Shown here piece after piece: positions 37,390 through 46,599 of a stretch of DNA of 64,000 nucleotides. Positions within the stretch are counted from its first letter, which is position 1. Each line of letters starts with the position of its first letter. The stretch is from Caloramator australicus RC3 (GTDB taxonomy: Bacteria > Bacillota > Clostridia > Clostridiales > Caloramatoraceae). The notes under the pieces are model-generated. The model was not told where the DNA came from. It worked only from the letters and a program-made list of their open reading frames with translations, and made no database searches. The stretch lies in NCBI RefSeq assembly GCF_000297115.1, contig NZ_CAKP01000001.1:1-64000 (forward strand). Reading direction: 5' to 3'. A program made the position numbers and the translations under genes.

Positions 37390-38685
37390 ATGACCCGGGC
37401 ATATCAGGTTTTTATAGATTTTTTATTGATATTTGTTTTAATTTTAATTAACGGTTTTTTTGCTGCTTCTGAAATAGCAATTATTTCAGTTAATAGAAAT
37501 AAGATTTCCATGCAGGCACAAGAAGGGGATAAAAAAGCCCTATTGATACAAAGACTTTTTAAAGAACCAAGTAAATTCCTTGCAACAATTCAGGTTGGTA
37601 TAACATTAACAGGATTTCTCGCCAGTGCATCAGCAGCAGTCAGTATATCAACCTACTTTTCTCAATACTTAAAAAGATTAAATATCCCCTTTAGCGACCA
37701 AATTTCGCTATTACTTGTTACACTATTTATTTCATATATAACCCTTGTTTTAGGAGAACTTTTGCCAAAAAGACTTGCTCTTCAAAATCCTGAAAGAATT
37801 GCCTTTAGCATAATAGGAACAATAGTATTTATATCGAAGATAACAGCTCCATTTGTAAAGATATTAACATTATCAACAAACTTTTTTGCAAAGCTTTTTG
37901 GTGTTGGTGCAACCTATGAAGAGGAAAAGGTTACAGAGGATGAAATTAGAATGATGATTGACGTTGGAGAGGAAAATGGAGTTTTAAACGAGACTGAAAA
38001 AGAAATGATAGACGGTATATTTGAATTTGATGATACCTTAGCAAAGGAAGTTATGACTCCAAGAACAGCAGTTTTTGCAATAGATATTAACTCCCCATTG
38101 GAAGAAATAATCCATCAAATTATTGAAGAGCAGTATTCAAGAATTCCTGTTTATGATGGTGATATAGATAACATAGTCGGAATTCTTTATATGAAGGATT
38201 TATTTGTTGAAATGGCCTCAAAAAAATTAGATGAAATTTCAATTAAAGATCTTCTCCGCCCTGCATATTTTGTTCCAGACACTAAAAAGATAGATAGGCT
38301 CTTTAGAGAGCTTCAAGCCAGCAAAAACCATATGGCAATACTTATAGATGAATATGGAGGAGTTTCAGGTATAATTACTATTGAAGATTTGATTGAAGAA
38401 ATTGTGGGAAATATTGCAGATGAATACGATGAAGATGTTAAGGATTTTCAAAAACTTGACAGCAATGTTTATATAGTCGATGGACTCGTTAGCATAGATG
38501 AAGTAAATGAAAAATTAAATCTTAAACTGCCAACTGAACATCACGATACAATTGGCGGTTTTGTTCTTAACCTTATTGGGAATATCCCTGAAACTGGTGA
38601 GAGCGTCCAATTTGAAAACATAACCTTCACTGTTGAAAAGATTGATGAAAAAAGAATTGAACAAATAAAAATTCACATAAATTAA
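37390..38685 (+). CDS. CNNM/CorC-type membrane protein (DUF21, CBS pair, CorC_HlyC)
   Basis: The 431-residue protein has four membrane segments in a DUF21 domain (about 8-190: INGFFAASEIAIISVNRNK, LGELLPKRLALQNPE), a CBS pair (about 215-335, MTPRTAVFAID, SRIPVYDGDIDNIVGILYMKDL, LIDEYGGVSGIITIEDLIEEIVG) and a C-terminal transporter-associated domain (to 425). Members are often named hemolysins but most act in magnesium or cobalt efflux. GAGGGGG precedes the ATG. Confidence 0.92.
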   Translation: MTRAYQVFIDFLLIFVLILINGFFAASEIAIISVNRNKISMQAQEGDKKALLIQRLFKEPSKFLATIQVGITLTGFLASASAAVSISTYFSQYLKRLNIPFSDQISLLLVTLFISYITLVLGELLPKRLALQNPERIAFSIIGTIVFISKITAPFVKILTLSTNFFAKLFGVGATYEEEKVTEDEIRMMIDVGEENGVLNETEKEMIDGIFEFDDTLAKEVMTPRTAVFAIDINSPLEEIIHQIIEEQYSRIPVYDGDIDNIVGILYMKDLFVEMASKKLDEISIKDLLRPAYFVPDTKKIDRLFRELQASKNHMAILIDEYGGVSGIITIEDLIEEIVGNIADEYDEDVKDFQKLDSNVYIVDGLVSIDEVNEKLNLKLPTEHHDTIGGFVLNLIGNIPETGESVQFENITFTVEKIDEKRIEQIKIHIN

Positions 38686-38707
38686 GGTGCCGAATGGCAC
38701 CTTAATT
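38680..38707. terminator. Bidirectional terminator
   Basis: The stem AATTAAGGTGCC/GGCACCTTAATT has a GAAT loop and sits between the converging CNNM and threonine dehydrogenase genes. Confidence 0.85.
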
Positions 38708-39656
38708 ATTTCAACTTTTCTCTAAGTTTTTCGAGCATATCAACTGTCATTGAAGCAAGGTCATATTTGGGATTCCATCCCCATTCTTCCCTTGCAGCAC
38801 TATCATCTAATGAGTCTGGCCATGATTCTGCAATTGATTGTCTAACTGGATCCACATTGTAATCCATTTCAAATTCAGGAATATGCTTTTTAATTTCAGC
38901 TGCAATATGTTCCGGAGCAAAGCTCATTGCTGTTATGTTGAAGGCATTTCTGTGCTTTAGTTTTGATGGGTCAGCTTCCATAAGCTGAACTATAGCCTCA
39001 AGGGCATCTGGCATATACATCATGTCCATATATGTTCCTTCTTTTATGTAGCATGTATATTTCTTATTCTTAATCGCTTCATAATATATATGAACTGCGT
39101 AATCTGTAGTTCCTCCACCTGGTAGGGTTTCGTAGGATATAAGTCCTGGATATCTTACCCCTCTTGTATCAACGCCATATTTTAAGAAATAATAGTCACA
39201 AAGGAGCTCTCCAGCAACCTTAGTTACACCATACATAGTAGTTGGTCTTTGAATTGTATCCTGTGGTGTTTTTTCCTTAGGAGTGTTTGGACCAAAGGCT
39301 GCAATTGAGCTTGGAGTAAATACTGCAAGCTTCATTTCCCTTGCGATTTCAAGAACATTATATAATCCGTTCATATTTACATTCCAAGCAAGGTCTGGCT
39401 TTGCTTCTCCTACTGCTGAAAGAATAGCTGCAAGATGGATTATAGTGTCAGGAGAGTATTTTTTAACTACTTCTGCAAGTTTTGTTGCATCAGTAACATC
39501 TACTACTTCAAATGGACCTGATTGTAATACTTTTTCTGGACCATTTGGATTCTTATCTGTCGCAATAACGTTACTATCCCCGTATAGTTTTCTAAGATAC
39601 ATAGTAAGTTCTGAACCAATCTGGCCTAAAGCTCCTGTTACAAGTATTTTCTTCAT
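38706..39656 (-). CDS. L-threonine 3-dehydrogenase, short-chain (epimerase-like) type
   Basis: The 316-residue protein is an extended SDR: MKKILVTGALGQIGSEL (NAD loop), HLAAILSAVGE, PSSIAAFGPNTP, and the catalytic Y in PTTMYGVTKVAGE. The closing DSLDDSAAREEWGWNPKYDL is typical of threonine dehydrogenases of the SDR type. It oxidises threonine to 2-amino-3-ketobutyrate, which yields glycine. The ATG at 39656 is 8 bases behind GGAGG. Next to it on the same strand is an alanine/glycine symporter gene with its own terminator. Confidence 0.9.
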   Translation of the reverse strand: MKKILVTGALGQIGSELTMYLRKLYGDSNVIATDKNPNGPEKVLQSGPFEVVDVTDATKLAEVVKKYSPDTIIHLAAILSAVGEAKPDLAWNVNMNGLYNVLEIAREMKLAVFTPSSIAAFGPNTPKEKTPQDTIQRPTTMYGVTKVAGELLCDYYFLKYGVDTRGVRYPGLISYETLPGGGTTDYAVHIYYEAIKNKKYTCYIKEGTYMDMMYMPDALEAIVQLMEADPSKLKHRNAFNITAMSFAPEHIAAEIKKHIPEFEMDYNVDPVRQSIAESWPDSLDDSAAREEWGWNPKYDLASMTVDMLEKLREKLK

Positions 39657-39792
39657 AAAAAATACCTCCAATAGTAATTTATTTTACACTTAAAATTATA
39701 GCATTATTATATTATTATTGCCATAATAATTTTTAATAAATTGCAACTTTTTATTCATTTTGATAAAAAAAACAAAAATTAATATCAAAATA

Positions 39793-39817
39793 GGGTTTGA
39801 GAATTTTTCTCAAACCC
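39793..39817 (-). terminator. Terminator of the symporter gene
   Basis: The stem GGGTTTGAGA/TCTCAAACCC with a short loop is followed on the minus strand by TATTTTG. It lies behind the AGCS gene. Confidence 0.8.
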
Positions 39818-39830
39818 TTTAAGTTTAAAT

Positions 39831-41198
39831 TTACTTTTCTATTTTTATTGCTTCCTCTTCACATACTTCATCTAACTTATCATCCCATAGATATTTCTTA
39901 GTTTCACTTACAATTACTCCACTCAGTGCAAGAAGTGCAATAAGGTTTGGAACTGCCATAAGTCCATTCATAAGATCAGCTAAATCCCATACAAAAGATA
40001 ATGACCACACCGATCCAATATATACAAATATTACCCAAAGTATTCTATATGGCAATATTGCCTTTTTGCCAAATAAATATTCAATAGCCTTTTCACCATA
40101 ATATGACCATCCAAGAATAGTTGAAAATACAAAGGTTAGCAAACCTACAGTTAATACAATTGGACCTATAGTTGGAATCTGTGAGAAGGCAGCCTTTGTA
40201 AGTGCAGCACCCTTTAAGCCCTGCTGCCACAATCCTGAGTTAACAAGAACAAGTCCCGTCATAGCACATACAACTACTGTATCCCAGAAGGTCCCTGTTG
40301 CTGAAACAAGAGCTTGTCTTACAGGGTTTCTTGTTTGTGCTGCAGCTGCTACAATAGGTGCACTACCAAGACCTGATTCATTTGAGAAAAGTCCCCTTGC
40401 AACTCCATATCTCATGGCAAGCATTATAGTTGAACCTGCAAAACCTCCAACTGCCGCCTGACCTGTAAAGGCAGTTTTGAAGATAAGTTCTATTGTATGT
40501 GGAACAGTTTTGTAATTCATTATTAAAATAATGAGGCACCCTAATACATAGAAAAATGCCATAAATGGAACTAATATATCACATACCTTTGCAATGCTCT
40601 TTATGCCACCTAATATAACTATAGCTGTTAATATTGCCATTATTATACCTGTTATCCAAACTGGGACCTTAAAAGTTTCATAAACCATGCTTGCAATCGA
40701 ATTTGCTTGAACAGTATTACCAATACCAAAGGCAGCTATACTTGTAAATATTGCAAACAAAAGACCTAACCATCTTTGTTTCATTCCATATTCAAGAACA
40801 TACATAGGCCCACCTGCCATAGTTCCGTCCTTTGTTTTTACCCTATATTTTACTGATAATAAAGCCTCAGCATATTTTGTCGCTATACCAAATACATCCG
40901 TAAGCCATGTCCATAAAACGGCTCCTGGTCCTCCTAATGCAACAGCAGTTGCAACACCAACTATATTACCCGTTCCAATTGTAGCTGCAAGGGTTGTTGT
41001 TAAAGCACTAAACTGACTTACGTCCCCTTCAGCAAATTGGTCTTTAGTTACAGATAATTTTATTGCTTTTCCAATATACTTTTGTATAAAGCGCAACCTA
41101 ATGGTTAAGAAGATATGTGTTCCAAGCAACAGAATAAGTAGCGGCCATCCCCAGATAAAACTATCAATTTTTGCAACAAGATTAGCAAAAGCTTGCAT
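39831..41198 (-). CDS. Alanine/glycine:cation symporter (AGCS family)
   Basis: The 455-residue membrane protein has about eleven spans and the AGCS signature regions: FSALTTTLAATIGTGNIVGVATA, GGPGAVLWTWLTDVFG, AGGPMYVLEYG and GLFSNESGLGSAPIVAAAA. It imports alanine or glycine with Na+ or H+. Its promoter region (41199-41261) is short because the IS605-type element ends there. Glycine transport would pair well with the neighbouring threonine dehydrogenase. Confidence 0.94.
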   Translation of the reverse strand: MQAFANLVAKIDSFIWGWPLLILLLGTHIFLTIRLRFIQKYIGKAIKLSVTKDQFAEGDVSQFSALTTTLAATIGTGNIVGVATAVALGGPGAVLWTWLTDVFGIATKYAEALLSVKYRVKTKDGTMAGGPMYVLEYGMKQRWLGLLFAIFTSIAAFGIGNTVQANSIASMVYETFKVPVWITGIIMAILTAIVILGGIKSIAKVCDILVPFMAFFYVLGCLIILIMNYKTVPHTIELIFKTAFTGQAAVGGFAGSTIMLAMRYGVARGLFSNESGLGSAPIVAAAAQTRNPVRQALVSATGTFWDTVVVCAMTGLVLVNSGLWQQGLKGAALTKAAFSQIPTIGPIVLTVGLLTFVFSTILGWSYYGEKAIEYLFGKKAILPYRILWVIFVYIGSVWSLSFVWDLADLMNGLMAVPNLIALLALSGVIVSETKKYLWDDKLDEVCEEEAIKIEK

Positions 41199-41261
41199 AA
41201 AATCCCCCCACTCTTTTAAATATTTCTATTAAAATATATGTTTTATAATTGAATCTTATTG

Positions 41262-41480
41262 GTGAACTACCCCCACTTATAGAAGTGGTGGCTTCGTGGT
41301 CAAGGTAACTTCTGTTACCAGATTACCCACGCTCAAAGGGCTGTTCCTTCCCCATATATACCAATCACATGGCTAATTTTAGCAAATTCTTGCTTGCATT
41401 TATATCTCTATCATGAACTGCACCACACTTTGGACATTTCCATTCTCTCAATGCTAAATTCTTTACATCAGGATTTTTAT
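41262..41480 (-). ncRNA. Probable omega RNA (reRNA) at the right end of the IS element
   Basis: In TnpB systems the guide RNA covers the 3' end of tnpB and the right end of the element, with the guide being the flanking DNA. Here the 3' region holds two hairpins (GTAACAGAAGTTAC at about 41306-41321, and the terminal ACTTCTATAAGT hairpin), and the guide would start at 41261 with CAATAAGATTCAATTA. The 5' limit is a guess; RNA was not seen. Confidence 0.5.
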
Positions 41481-42435
41481 ATCCACATTCACTGCATGTT
41501 TGACTTGATGCATAATTTGGTGGTGCTATTATTATTTCTCTGCCATACCATCTTGCTTTATATTCTAACATCCTTCTAAATTCTGCCCATGATACTTCTG
41601 TTATTGCTTTGGCTAATTTATGATTTTGTTGCATATTTTTTACCTGTAAATCTTCTAAAACTATCACTTGGTTTTCGTGTATAATTTTAGAAGATAATTT
41701 GTGAAGAAAATCTTTTCTTTGATTTGATATCTTTTCGTGTAGTTTTGCAAGTTTTTGTCTTGTCCTTTCATAGTTTTTACTTTGCTTTTGCTTTCTTGAT
41801 AATGATTTTTGTATAATTTTAATTCTTTTTTCTGTTTTTCTTAACCATTTTGGATTTTCTACCTTTGTTCCATCAGATAAAATAGCAAATTCTTTAATTC
41901 CTAAATCTATACCTACTTTTTTATCTATTTTAGGTAATTCTTTAATTTCTTCTTCTACAAGTATAGAAGCATAATATTTGCCTGTTGGCGTTTTTGATAT
42001 AGTTACGGATTTAATTTTTCCTTCAAATTGTCTGTGTTGTTTTATTTTTATTTTTGTCTTTAACTTTGGAACTTTTAGATAACTACCTTCAAGTGTTACT
42101 GTTCCATTTTGATTATTTGTAGTATAAGACTGGTAACCTTTCTTTTTCTTGAACTTTGGAAAACCTATTTTCTTATCTCTAAAAAAGTTTTTATATGCCT
42201 TCTCTAAATTAAGCTGTGCATTAGCAAGGGCAAGGCTATCTACTTCCTTTAGAAACGGATATTCTTTTTTATATTGTGCAGGTGTATTGTTTAGCATTTC
42301 TCCTGTTTTTTTATAGTATTCTATTTTGTCATGTAGCATTTTGTTGTATATAAATCTTACACAACCAAATACTTTAGCAAAATATTCTTCTTGTTCTTTT
42401 GTTGGATATATCCTGTATTTATAAGCCTTTAGCAA
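41365..42435 (-). CDS. tnpB: TnpB RNA-guided nuclease (IS605 OrfB)
   Basis: The 356-residue protein starts at a TTG with GGAGGTG upstream. An N-terminal helix-turn-helix part ([17 protein letters not shown]) is followed by the RuvC-like nuclease with catalytic D in [11 protein letters not shown] in VIVLEDLQV and D in HDRDINAS. A zinc ribbon ([16 protein letters not shown]) lies between the last two. All three acidic residues and four cysteines are intact, so the nuclease should work. It would cut donor-site DNA at sites next to the target motif and so favour keeping the element. Confidence 0.95.
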   Translation of the reverse strand: MLKAYKYRIYPTKEQEEYFAKVFGCVRFIYNKMLHDKIEYYKKTGEMLNNTPAQYKKEYPFLKEVDSLALANAQLNLEKAYKNFFRDKKIGFPKFKKKKGYQSYTTNNQNGTVTLEGSYLKVPKLKTKIKIKQHRQFEGKIKSVTISKTPTGKYYASILVEEEIKELPKIDKKVGIDLGIKEFAILSDGTKVENPKWLRKTEKRIKIIQKSLSRKQKQSKNYERTRQKLAKLHEKISNQRKDFLHKLSSKIIHENQVIVLEDLQVKNMQQNHKLAKAITEVSWAEFRRMLEYKARWYGREIIIAPPNYASSQTCSECGYKNPDVKNLALREWKCPKCGAVHDRDINASKNLLKLAM

Positions 42436-42528
42436 AATTACACCTCCTTCCTGTAATACTGATTATATCATAAAAAAGAATTTATCAATCAACATTCATC
42501 ACCCACTTATAGAAGTGGGCGACTTCTG

Positions 42529-42969
42529 TTACTCTTTAGTTAAATCAAGCATTCCAATTCTACCAAACTTGCTTTCCTTTGGAATATATGTCGCAGCGTA
42601 AAATGGTTTTTTATCCGGTGTCATTATTATAGTTAGAGGCCAACCTCCTCCTCCCGTCATCATTTGGCATACCGTCATATAAATTGCATCAATATCAGGC
42701 CTTTCTTCCCTATCAACTTTTATACTGACAAATGTTTCATTCATAAGTTTTGCCACTTCTTGGTCTTCAAAACTTTCATGGGCCATAACATGGCACCAAT
42801 GGCAGGTTGCATATCCAATACTCAAAAATATAGGTTTATCTTCAGATTTAGCCTTTTTAAATGCCTCCTCTCCCCAAGGATACCAATCAACAGGATTGTA
42901 GGCATGTTGCAAGAGATAAGGAGATTTTTCTTTTATTAACCTGTTATGAACACCAATTTTACCCTTCAT
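42529..42969 (-). pseudogene. Thioredoxin-domain protein (YyaL/DUF255), truncated by the IS element
   Basis: Only the first 146 codons remain: [47 protein letters not shown] (thioredoxin-like CHWC) and [27 protein letters not shown], then GMLDL, after which the frame ends in the IS border (TKE-stop). Full-length members have about 600-700 residues with a C-terminal six-hairpin glycosidase-like domain. On the far side of the IS there is no remnant of that domain, so about 500 codons were lost, probably by a deletion next to the element. The thioredoxin part might still be made. Confidence 0.88.
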
Positions 42970-43130
42970 TTTTTCACCCTCTTGAAATTTTTATATTATT
43001 AAGCTTATCAATTTTAGTTTGTCAAGACAAAAGTTTTTAATTCTGTTGCACAATAATTTTTTATCCAATAAGAGCTGAACATACAAAATATCTCATAAAG
43101 AATCTGTTAGGATTTTTGTCGACTAATTTA

Positions 43131-43158
43131 ACATTTTAATCCTACCATTCATATAATA
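43131..43158 (+). promoter_or_regulatory. Possible mother-cell sporulation promoter (sigma-K/E type)
   Basis: AC, 17 bases, CATATAATA fits the sigma-K pattern (AC, 16-17 bases, CATAnnnTA) and lies 30 bases before the cupin gene's start. The TATAAT inside it could also be read as a sigma-A -10 box. Weak to moderate evidence. Confidence 0.35.
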
Positions 43159-43188
43159 TTATTGTGAGTATGTTGAAAGGAAAAGAAT

Positions 43189-43812
43189 ATGTATTATCCT
43201 TATTTTTGCCCTTACTTAATGAATCAAACAAGAAACACTAAGGAAACTATGTTTACCCCCTTCATTTCTTATCCATGCCCTTACTTTGTTAATATGCCTT
43301 TTTATAGCGATGATTTTACCTATGATGATTCATACTATATGCGCTCTAAGTTAAGACCAGATTATTCAGGGCAATATCAAAATGAAGGTTTAATTAAACT
43401 TAAGGATTATGGCTCAAAACCATTTGTAGTTGACATTGAAAAGGCTACAAAGCAAAATAATAATTTCCGTTTAGCTCTATGGACAGGAAATCATCTTCAG
43501 CTTACTTTGATGAGTATTAATCCTGGTGAGGAAATAGGATTGGAAATTCATCCAGATATTGATCAGTTCTTAAGAATTGAAGAAGGTCAAGGAGTTGTCA
43601 TGATGGGGGATAGAAAAGACAGGTTAGATTTTAAAGCAAATATTTACGATAACTATGCAATCTTGATACCCGCAGGCAAGTGGCATAATTTAATAAACAC
43701 AGGTAATAAACCGCTTAAACTTTATTCTATTTATGCTCCACCTGAGCATCCAAAGGGCACAATTCATAAAACAAAAGAAGATGCAGAAGCTGCTGAAAAG
43801 GAATACAAGTAA
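43189..43812 (+). CDS. Cupin-domain protein with aromatic-rich N-terminus
   Basis: The 207-residue product has an N-terminal part rich in Y, F and P (MYYPYFCPYLMNQ, YPCPYFVNMPFYSDD; about 1-60) and a cupin domain (about 85-195) with GEEIGLEIHPDIDQFLRIEEGQG and ILIPAGKWHNLINTG, which give the metal-binding H, E and H positions. Such domains bind sugars or metals and act as isomerases or dioxygenases. The odd N-terminus and the upstream promoter hint at a coat-associated protein; this is inference. Confidence 0.8.
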   Translation: MYYPYFCPYLMNQTRNTKETMFTPFISYPCPYFVNMPFYSDDFTYDDSYYMRSKLRPDYSGQYQNEGLIKLKDYGSKPFVVDIEKATKQNNNFRLALWTGNHLQLTLMSINPGEEIGLEIHPDIDQFLRIEEGQGVVMMGDRKDRLDFKANIYDNYAILIPAGKWHNLINTGNKPLKLYSIYAPPEHPKGTIHKTKEDAEAAEKEYK

Positions 43813-43834
43813 GATTACAAATATTATTAAAATT

Positions 43835-43872
43835 AAACCTCTCACTTGCAAGTTGTTTGCCAGTGAGAGGTT
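43835..43872. terminator. Bidirectional terminator
   Basis: The long stem AACCTCTCACTTGCAA/TTTGCCAGTGAGAGGTT is followed on the plus strand by AGCATTTTT, and on the minus strand by TAATTTTAAT. It lies between the converging cupin and YbjQ-family genes. Confidence 0.82.
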
Positions 43873-43879
43873 AGCATTT

Positions 43880-44191
43880 TTACTTAAACTTTACAGCAGT
43901 CCCATAAACGATAACTTCTGCAGCCCCTTGCATTATATTACTGGTGGCATATCTAACATTAATTATAGCATCTGCTCCTAACTTTTCAGCTTCCTCCACC
44001 ATTCTTTTGGTCGCGATAGCCCTTGCTTCGTTCATCATCTCAGTATAGGATACTATCTCACCGCCAACCAAAGTTTTAAGTGCGCTTAAAATATCCTTCC
44101 CTATATGCTTAGAATGGACAACTGAGCCCTTAACAATAGACAAAGTCTCAAGCTCTTTACCCGTAATAAAATCAGTATTTACTAATATCAT
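43880..44191 (-). CDS. YbjQ/DUF74 family protein
   Basis: The 103-residue protein matches the YbjQ (heavy-metal-binding-like) family: TDFITGKELETLSIVKGSVV, KTLVGGEIVSYTEMMNEAR, and GADAIINVRYATSNIMQGAAEVIVYGTAV. Members form pentameric rings; their role is unknown. It overlaps the upstream membrane protein gene by 20 bp, so the two are coupled. Confidence 0.9.
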   Translation of the reverse strand: MILVNTDFITGKELETLSIVKGSVVHSKHIGKDILSALKTLVGGEIVSYTEMMNEARAIATKRMVEEAEKLGADAIINVRYATSNIMQGAAEVIVYGTAVKFK

Positions 44192-44402
44192 CTTCCTTCC
44201 CCTCCTTTATTTCCTTAATTCTTTCAAAGGCAACATAGACAAATGAGCCTATAATAAATAAAGCTATAAAAACGATTAAATAGGCAAAAAATCTTGGGAC
44301 CGAAGTTGAAAATATAGCTGAAATAATCCCTATAAAATACGAGCCCATTATTATAGTTCCAATAAATGCAATTAATAAAACAGTTAAAATACCTTTTTTC
44401 AT
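44172..44402 (-). CDS. Small membrane protein, unknown
   Basis: A 76-residue protein with two membrane segments (ILTVLLIAFIGTIIMGSYFIGII and FFAYLIVFIALFIIGSFVYVAF) and a charged C-terminal tail. AGGTGGTG precedes the ATG. It overlaps the YbjQ-family gene by 20 bp, which suggests a common job at the membrane. Confidence 0.75.
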   Translation of the reverse strand: MKKGILTVLLIAFIGTIIMGSYFIGIISAIFSTSVPRFFAYLIVFIALFIIGSFVYVAFERIKEIKEGKEDDISKY

Positions 44403-44412
44403 AGTTCACCAC

Positions 44413-45351
44413 CTAAAATTTATTAATATATTTTTTTACTAATTCTAACCCTTGTTTATAATATTCCGGTGCCTTAAAATACGTCCAGCAGCAAATTCCA
44501 AAGCCTAATCTCAAAAGATAATAATCAAGCCTTTCAAAAAAACCATCATCAATACTAATATATTTTTTATACCCCTCAAAAAATGATTTTTCGATATCTT
44601 TATTCTCCAAAAAATACCTAAAATACAACCTGGCAATATCCATTTCTATATTTCCCGGGAAACTTTGTTCAAAATCGACAATTCCATTTACTTTGTATTC
44701 ACCATTTTGACAGATAATTAATATATTTCGCCCATCAAAGTCATTGTGACAAAGCCTTGATTCTTTAATATTCTCTATTAAATTAAAATTCCTTTTTATT
44801 TTCTCTGCAGCTTCAATTAAAATTACCTTATCATCTATATTTTGTTGCATCAATTCACATAATTGAAATTCGAAACTTTTCACAAAATATGTATAATAAT
44901 CCTTTATATTGTGGACACTTTCTCCCTTATCATCCCAGTCACCAAAAAAATTAAAGGTTTTAATAGAATGAATTTTGCCTAATTCCTGACCTATTTCCAA
45001 AAATATCTTTTTTAATTGTTCCAAAGTCAAAGTATTAAGTAAATTATCTAATGCTTCCCCTTCAATATATTCATATATCATCCATTCATTACCATCATCT
45101 AAGACCCCATGCTTAAAATATTTAGGGCATTTTAAAGTAGAATTTTTTAATAGACTAAGGGAGGCTATCTCTCTTGGCATTCTATTTTTTATACCAAATA
45201 TCTTAAAAACAATCTTTTGACCGTTATTGAGTCTAATGTAAAAAACATAATGCCTATTTAATTCATAATGTCCTATTGATCTTATCTCTTTAACATCCAT
45301 TGAAAATAATTTTTTAATTATACCTCTTATATAGTTCTCATCGTAGGTCAT
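44413..45351 (-). CDS. Aminoglycoside phosphotransferase-family kinase
   Basis: The 312-residue protein starts at the ATG at 45351, behind GGGGGAA. It has the protein-kinase-like APH fold: MIYEYIEGEALDNLL (hinge), LCHNDFDGRNILI (catalytic D and metal N) and GIVDFEQSFPGNIEMDIARL (DFG-like). Real substrates of such proteins in clostridia vary (choline, sugars, antibiotics), so resistance should not be assumed. Confidence 0.8.
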   Translation of the reverse strand: MTYDENYIRGIIKKLFSMDVKEIRSIGHYELNRHYVFYIRLNNGQKIVFKIFGIKNRMPREIASLSLLKNSTLKCPKYFKHGVLDDGNEWMIYEYIEGEALDNLLNTLTLEQLKKIFLEIGQELGKIHSIKTFNFFGDWDDKGESVHNIKDYYTYFVKSFEFQLCELMQQNIDDKVILIEAAEKIKRNFNLIENIKESRLCHNDFDGRNILIICQNGEYKVNGIVDFEQSFPGNIEMDIARLYFRYFLENKDIEKSFFEGYKKYISIDDGFFERLDYYLLRLGFGICCWTYFKAPEYYKQGLELVKKYINKF

Positions 45352-45449
45352 AGTGATTCCCCCAAAAAGGACTTTTAAATATTTTAACACAAAAATAATT
45401 GGTATAAACAGCTTTATTTTTCACAATATAAAGTTAAGGAGGTGGAAAA

Positions 45450-46565
45450 ATGAAGGTAGCTATTATGGGGGCTGGTATCTCTGGACTATCTTGTGCAATT
45501 ACACTTGAAAGATATGGGATAATGCCAACAATTTTCGAAAAAAGAAATAGAGTAGGGGATAGATTTATTAATGCAGAAGCTATGTTTGAAATATTAAATA
45601 GGCCCATAAAGGATTGCATTCCCTATATAAAAGAAAAATTCAGTATAGATTTACAACCTATAAAAGAAGTAAATAAATTAACTATCCATTCGAAAAATGA
45701 AAAAAGCAATATAATTGGTAAGATAGGCTATACCAATATAAGGGGTAGGCATGAAAACTCCTTTGAAAATCAGCTTAAAAAACAAGTTAAAAGTAATATT
45801 ATTTTTAACTCTAAATATGAATATGAAGAACTTTGTAAGGAATTTGATTATATAGTAATAGCGACAGGTGGAGGAGAATATGCTACACATTTAGGTAATT
45901 ACAGATGTGACCTTACATGCACTATAAGGGGAGCTACGGTTGTTGGAAATTTTATTACTGACAACCCTCATGTATGGTTTAATTATAATATAATCCCTAA
46001 AGGATATGCATGGCTAATACCTTTTTCTGATAAAGAAGCAAACTTAGTTATAGCTTATCCTGATTACCCTAACAATATTAAATTAGATATAAACGATATG
46101 TGGGAAGCCTTCTATAACTTGGCATGCAGCGAATTAAAACAAAGCTTAAAAATAACCGATAGGTTTGAAATAGCACGATACATGATGGGGATATGCATAA
46201 GGCCTAAAATAGATAATACTTACTTTATAGGAAATTGTTTTGGAACAATAAGCCCCGGTCTTGGTTTTGGGCAGTTTGCATCGGTTTTAACCGGCGTGTA
46301 TTGTGCCTACGATATCTTAGGAAGGGCAAAATATGAAATTCTAACAAAGCCTTTATTTAAAAACTATTACAATTCCCTAATTCTTAGAAGGTTCTTAGAA
46401 GGTTTAGATGATTATGAAATTGATAAGTTAGTAAGGAATCTAAATAATAAGTTAATTAATAAATTCGTTAGTAAAATATGCGGTAATAACATGAGGATAG
46501 ATATACTAAAATTGTCGACCCCCTACATGAAGCTGATAAACCGTATCAAAGAATCTAAAAAGTGA
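45450..46565 (+). CDS. FAD-dependent oxidoreductase (geranylgeranyl reductase-like)
   Basis: The 371-residue flavoprotein starts MKVAIMGAGISGLSCAITLERYG (FAD fold), has a conserved ATG-type motif DYIVIATGGGEYATHLG, and GNCFGTISPGLGFGQFASVLTGVYCAYDIL near 270-300, which closes the FAD site in the GGR/FixC-like family. The substrate is unknown; a lipid or quinone-like compound is possible. GGAGGTGG precedes the ATG. Confidence 0.8.
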   Translation: MKVAIMGAGISGLSCAITLERYGIMPTIFEKRNRVGDRFINAEAMFEILNRPIKDCIPYIKEKFSIDLQPIKEVNKLTIHSKNEKSNIIGKIGYTNIRGRHENSFENQLKKQVKSNIIFNSKYEYEELCKEFDYIVIATGGGEYATHLGNYRCDLTCTIRGATVVGNFITDNPHVWFNYNIIPKGYAWLIPFSDKEANLVIAYPDYPNNIKLDINDMWEAFYNLACSELKQSLKITDRFEIARYMMGICIRPKIDNTYFIGNCFGTISPGLGFGQFASVLTGVYCAYDILGRAKYEILTKPLFKNYYNSLILRRFLEGLDDYEIDKLVRNLNNKLINKFVSKICGNNMRIDILKLSTPYMKLINRIKESKK

Positions 46566-46577
46566 TAAAACAAATTT

Positions 46578-46599
46578 AAAACCACCCAATGGTGATTTT
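46578..46599. terminator. Possible bidirectional terminator
   Basis: The stem AAAACCACC/GGTGATTTT with one mismatch and a CAAT loop lies between converging genes and touches the stop codon of the nucleotidase gene. Confidence 0.45.

Larger units (their letters stand above)
41262..42539 (-). mobile_element. IS200/IS605-family element with TnpB only
   Basis: The element holds tnpB but no tnpA. Both ends carry a CCCACTTATAGAAGTGG-type hairpin (about 41270-41288 and 42502-42519). The end behind tnpB finishes, on the minus strand, with GGTAGTTCAC near 41262, as in many clostridial IS605 elements. At the other end the sequence TTTAA (minus strand, 42544-42540) lies exactly where homology of the interrupted DUF255 gene stops, and fits a target-adjacent motif of this group. 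The element has no target duplication, as expected. It can only move if a TnpA is supplied in trans. Confidence 0.85.

Noticed and set aside
41306-42535. ACTTCTGTTAC at both ends of the TnpB element as a target-site duplication
   Set aside because: IS200/IS605 elements make no target duplication. One copy lies inside the element at the right end, so it belongs to the terminal structure.
44413-45351. Aminoglycoside resistance gene
   Set aside because: Only the general APH kinase fold is supported. Many clostridial members phosphorylate other small molecules.
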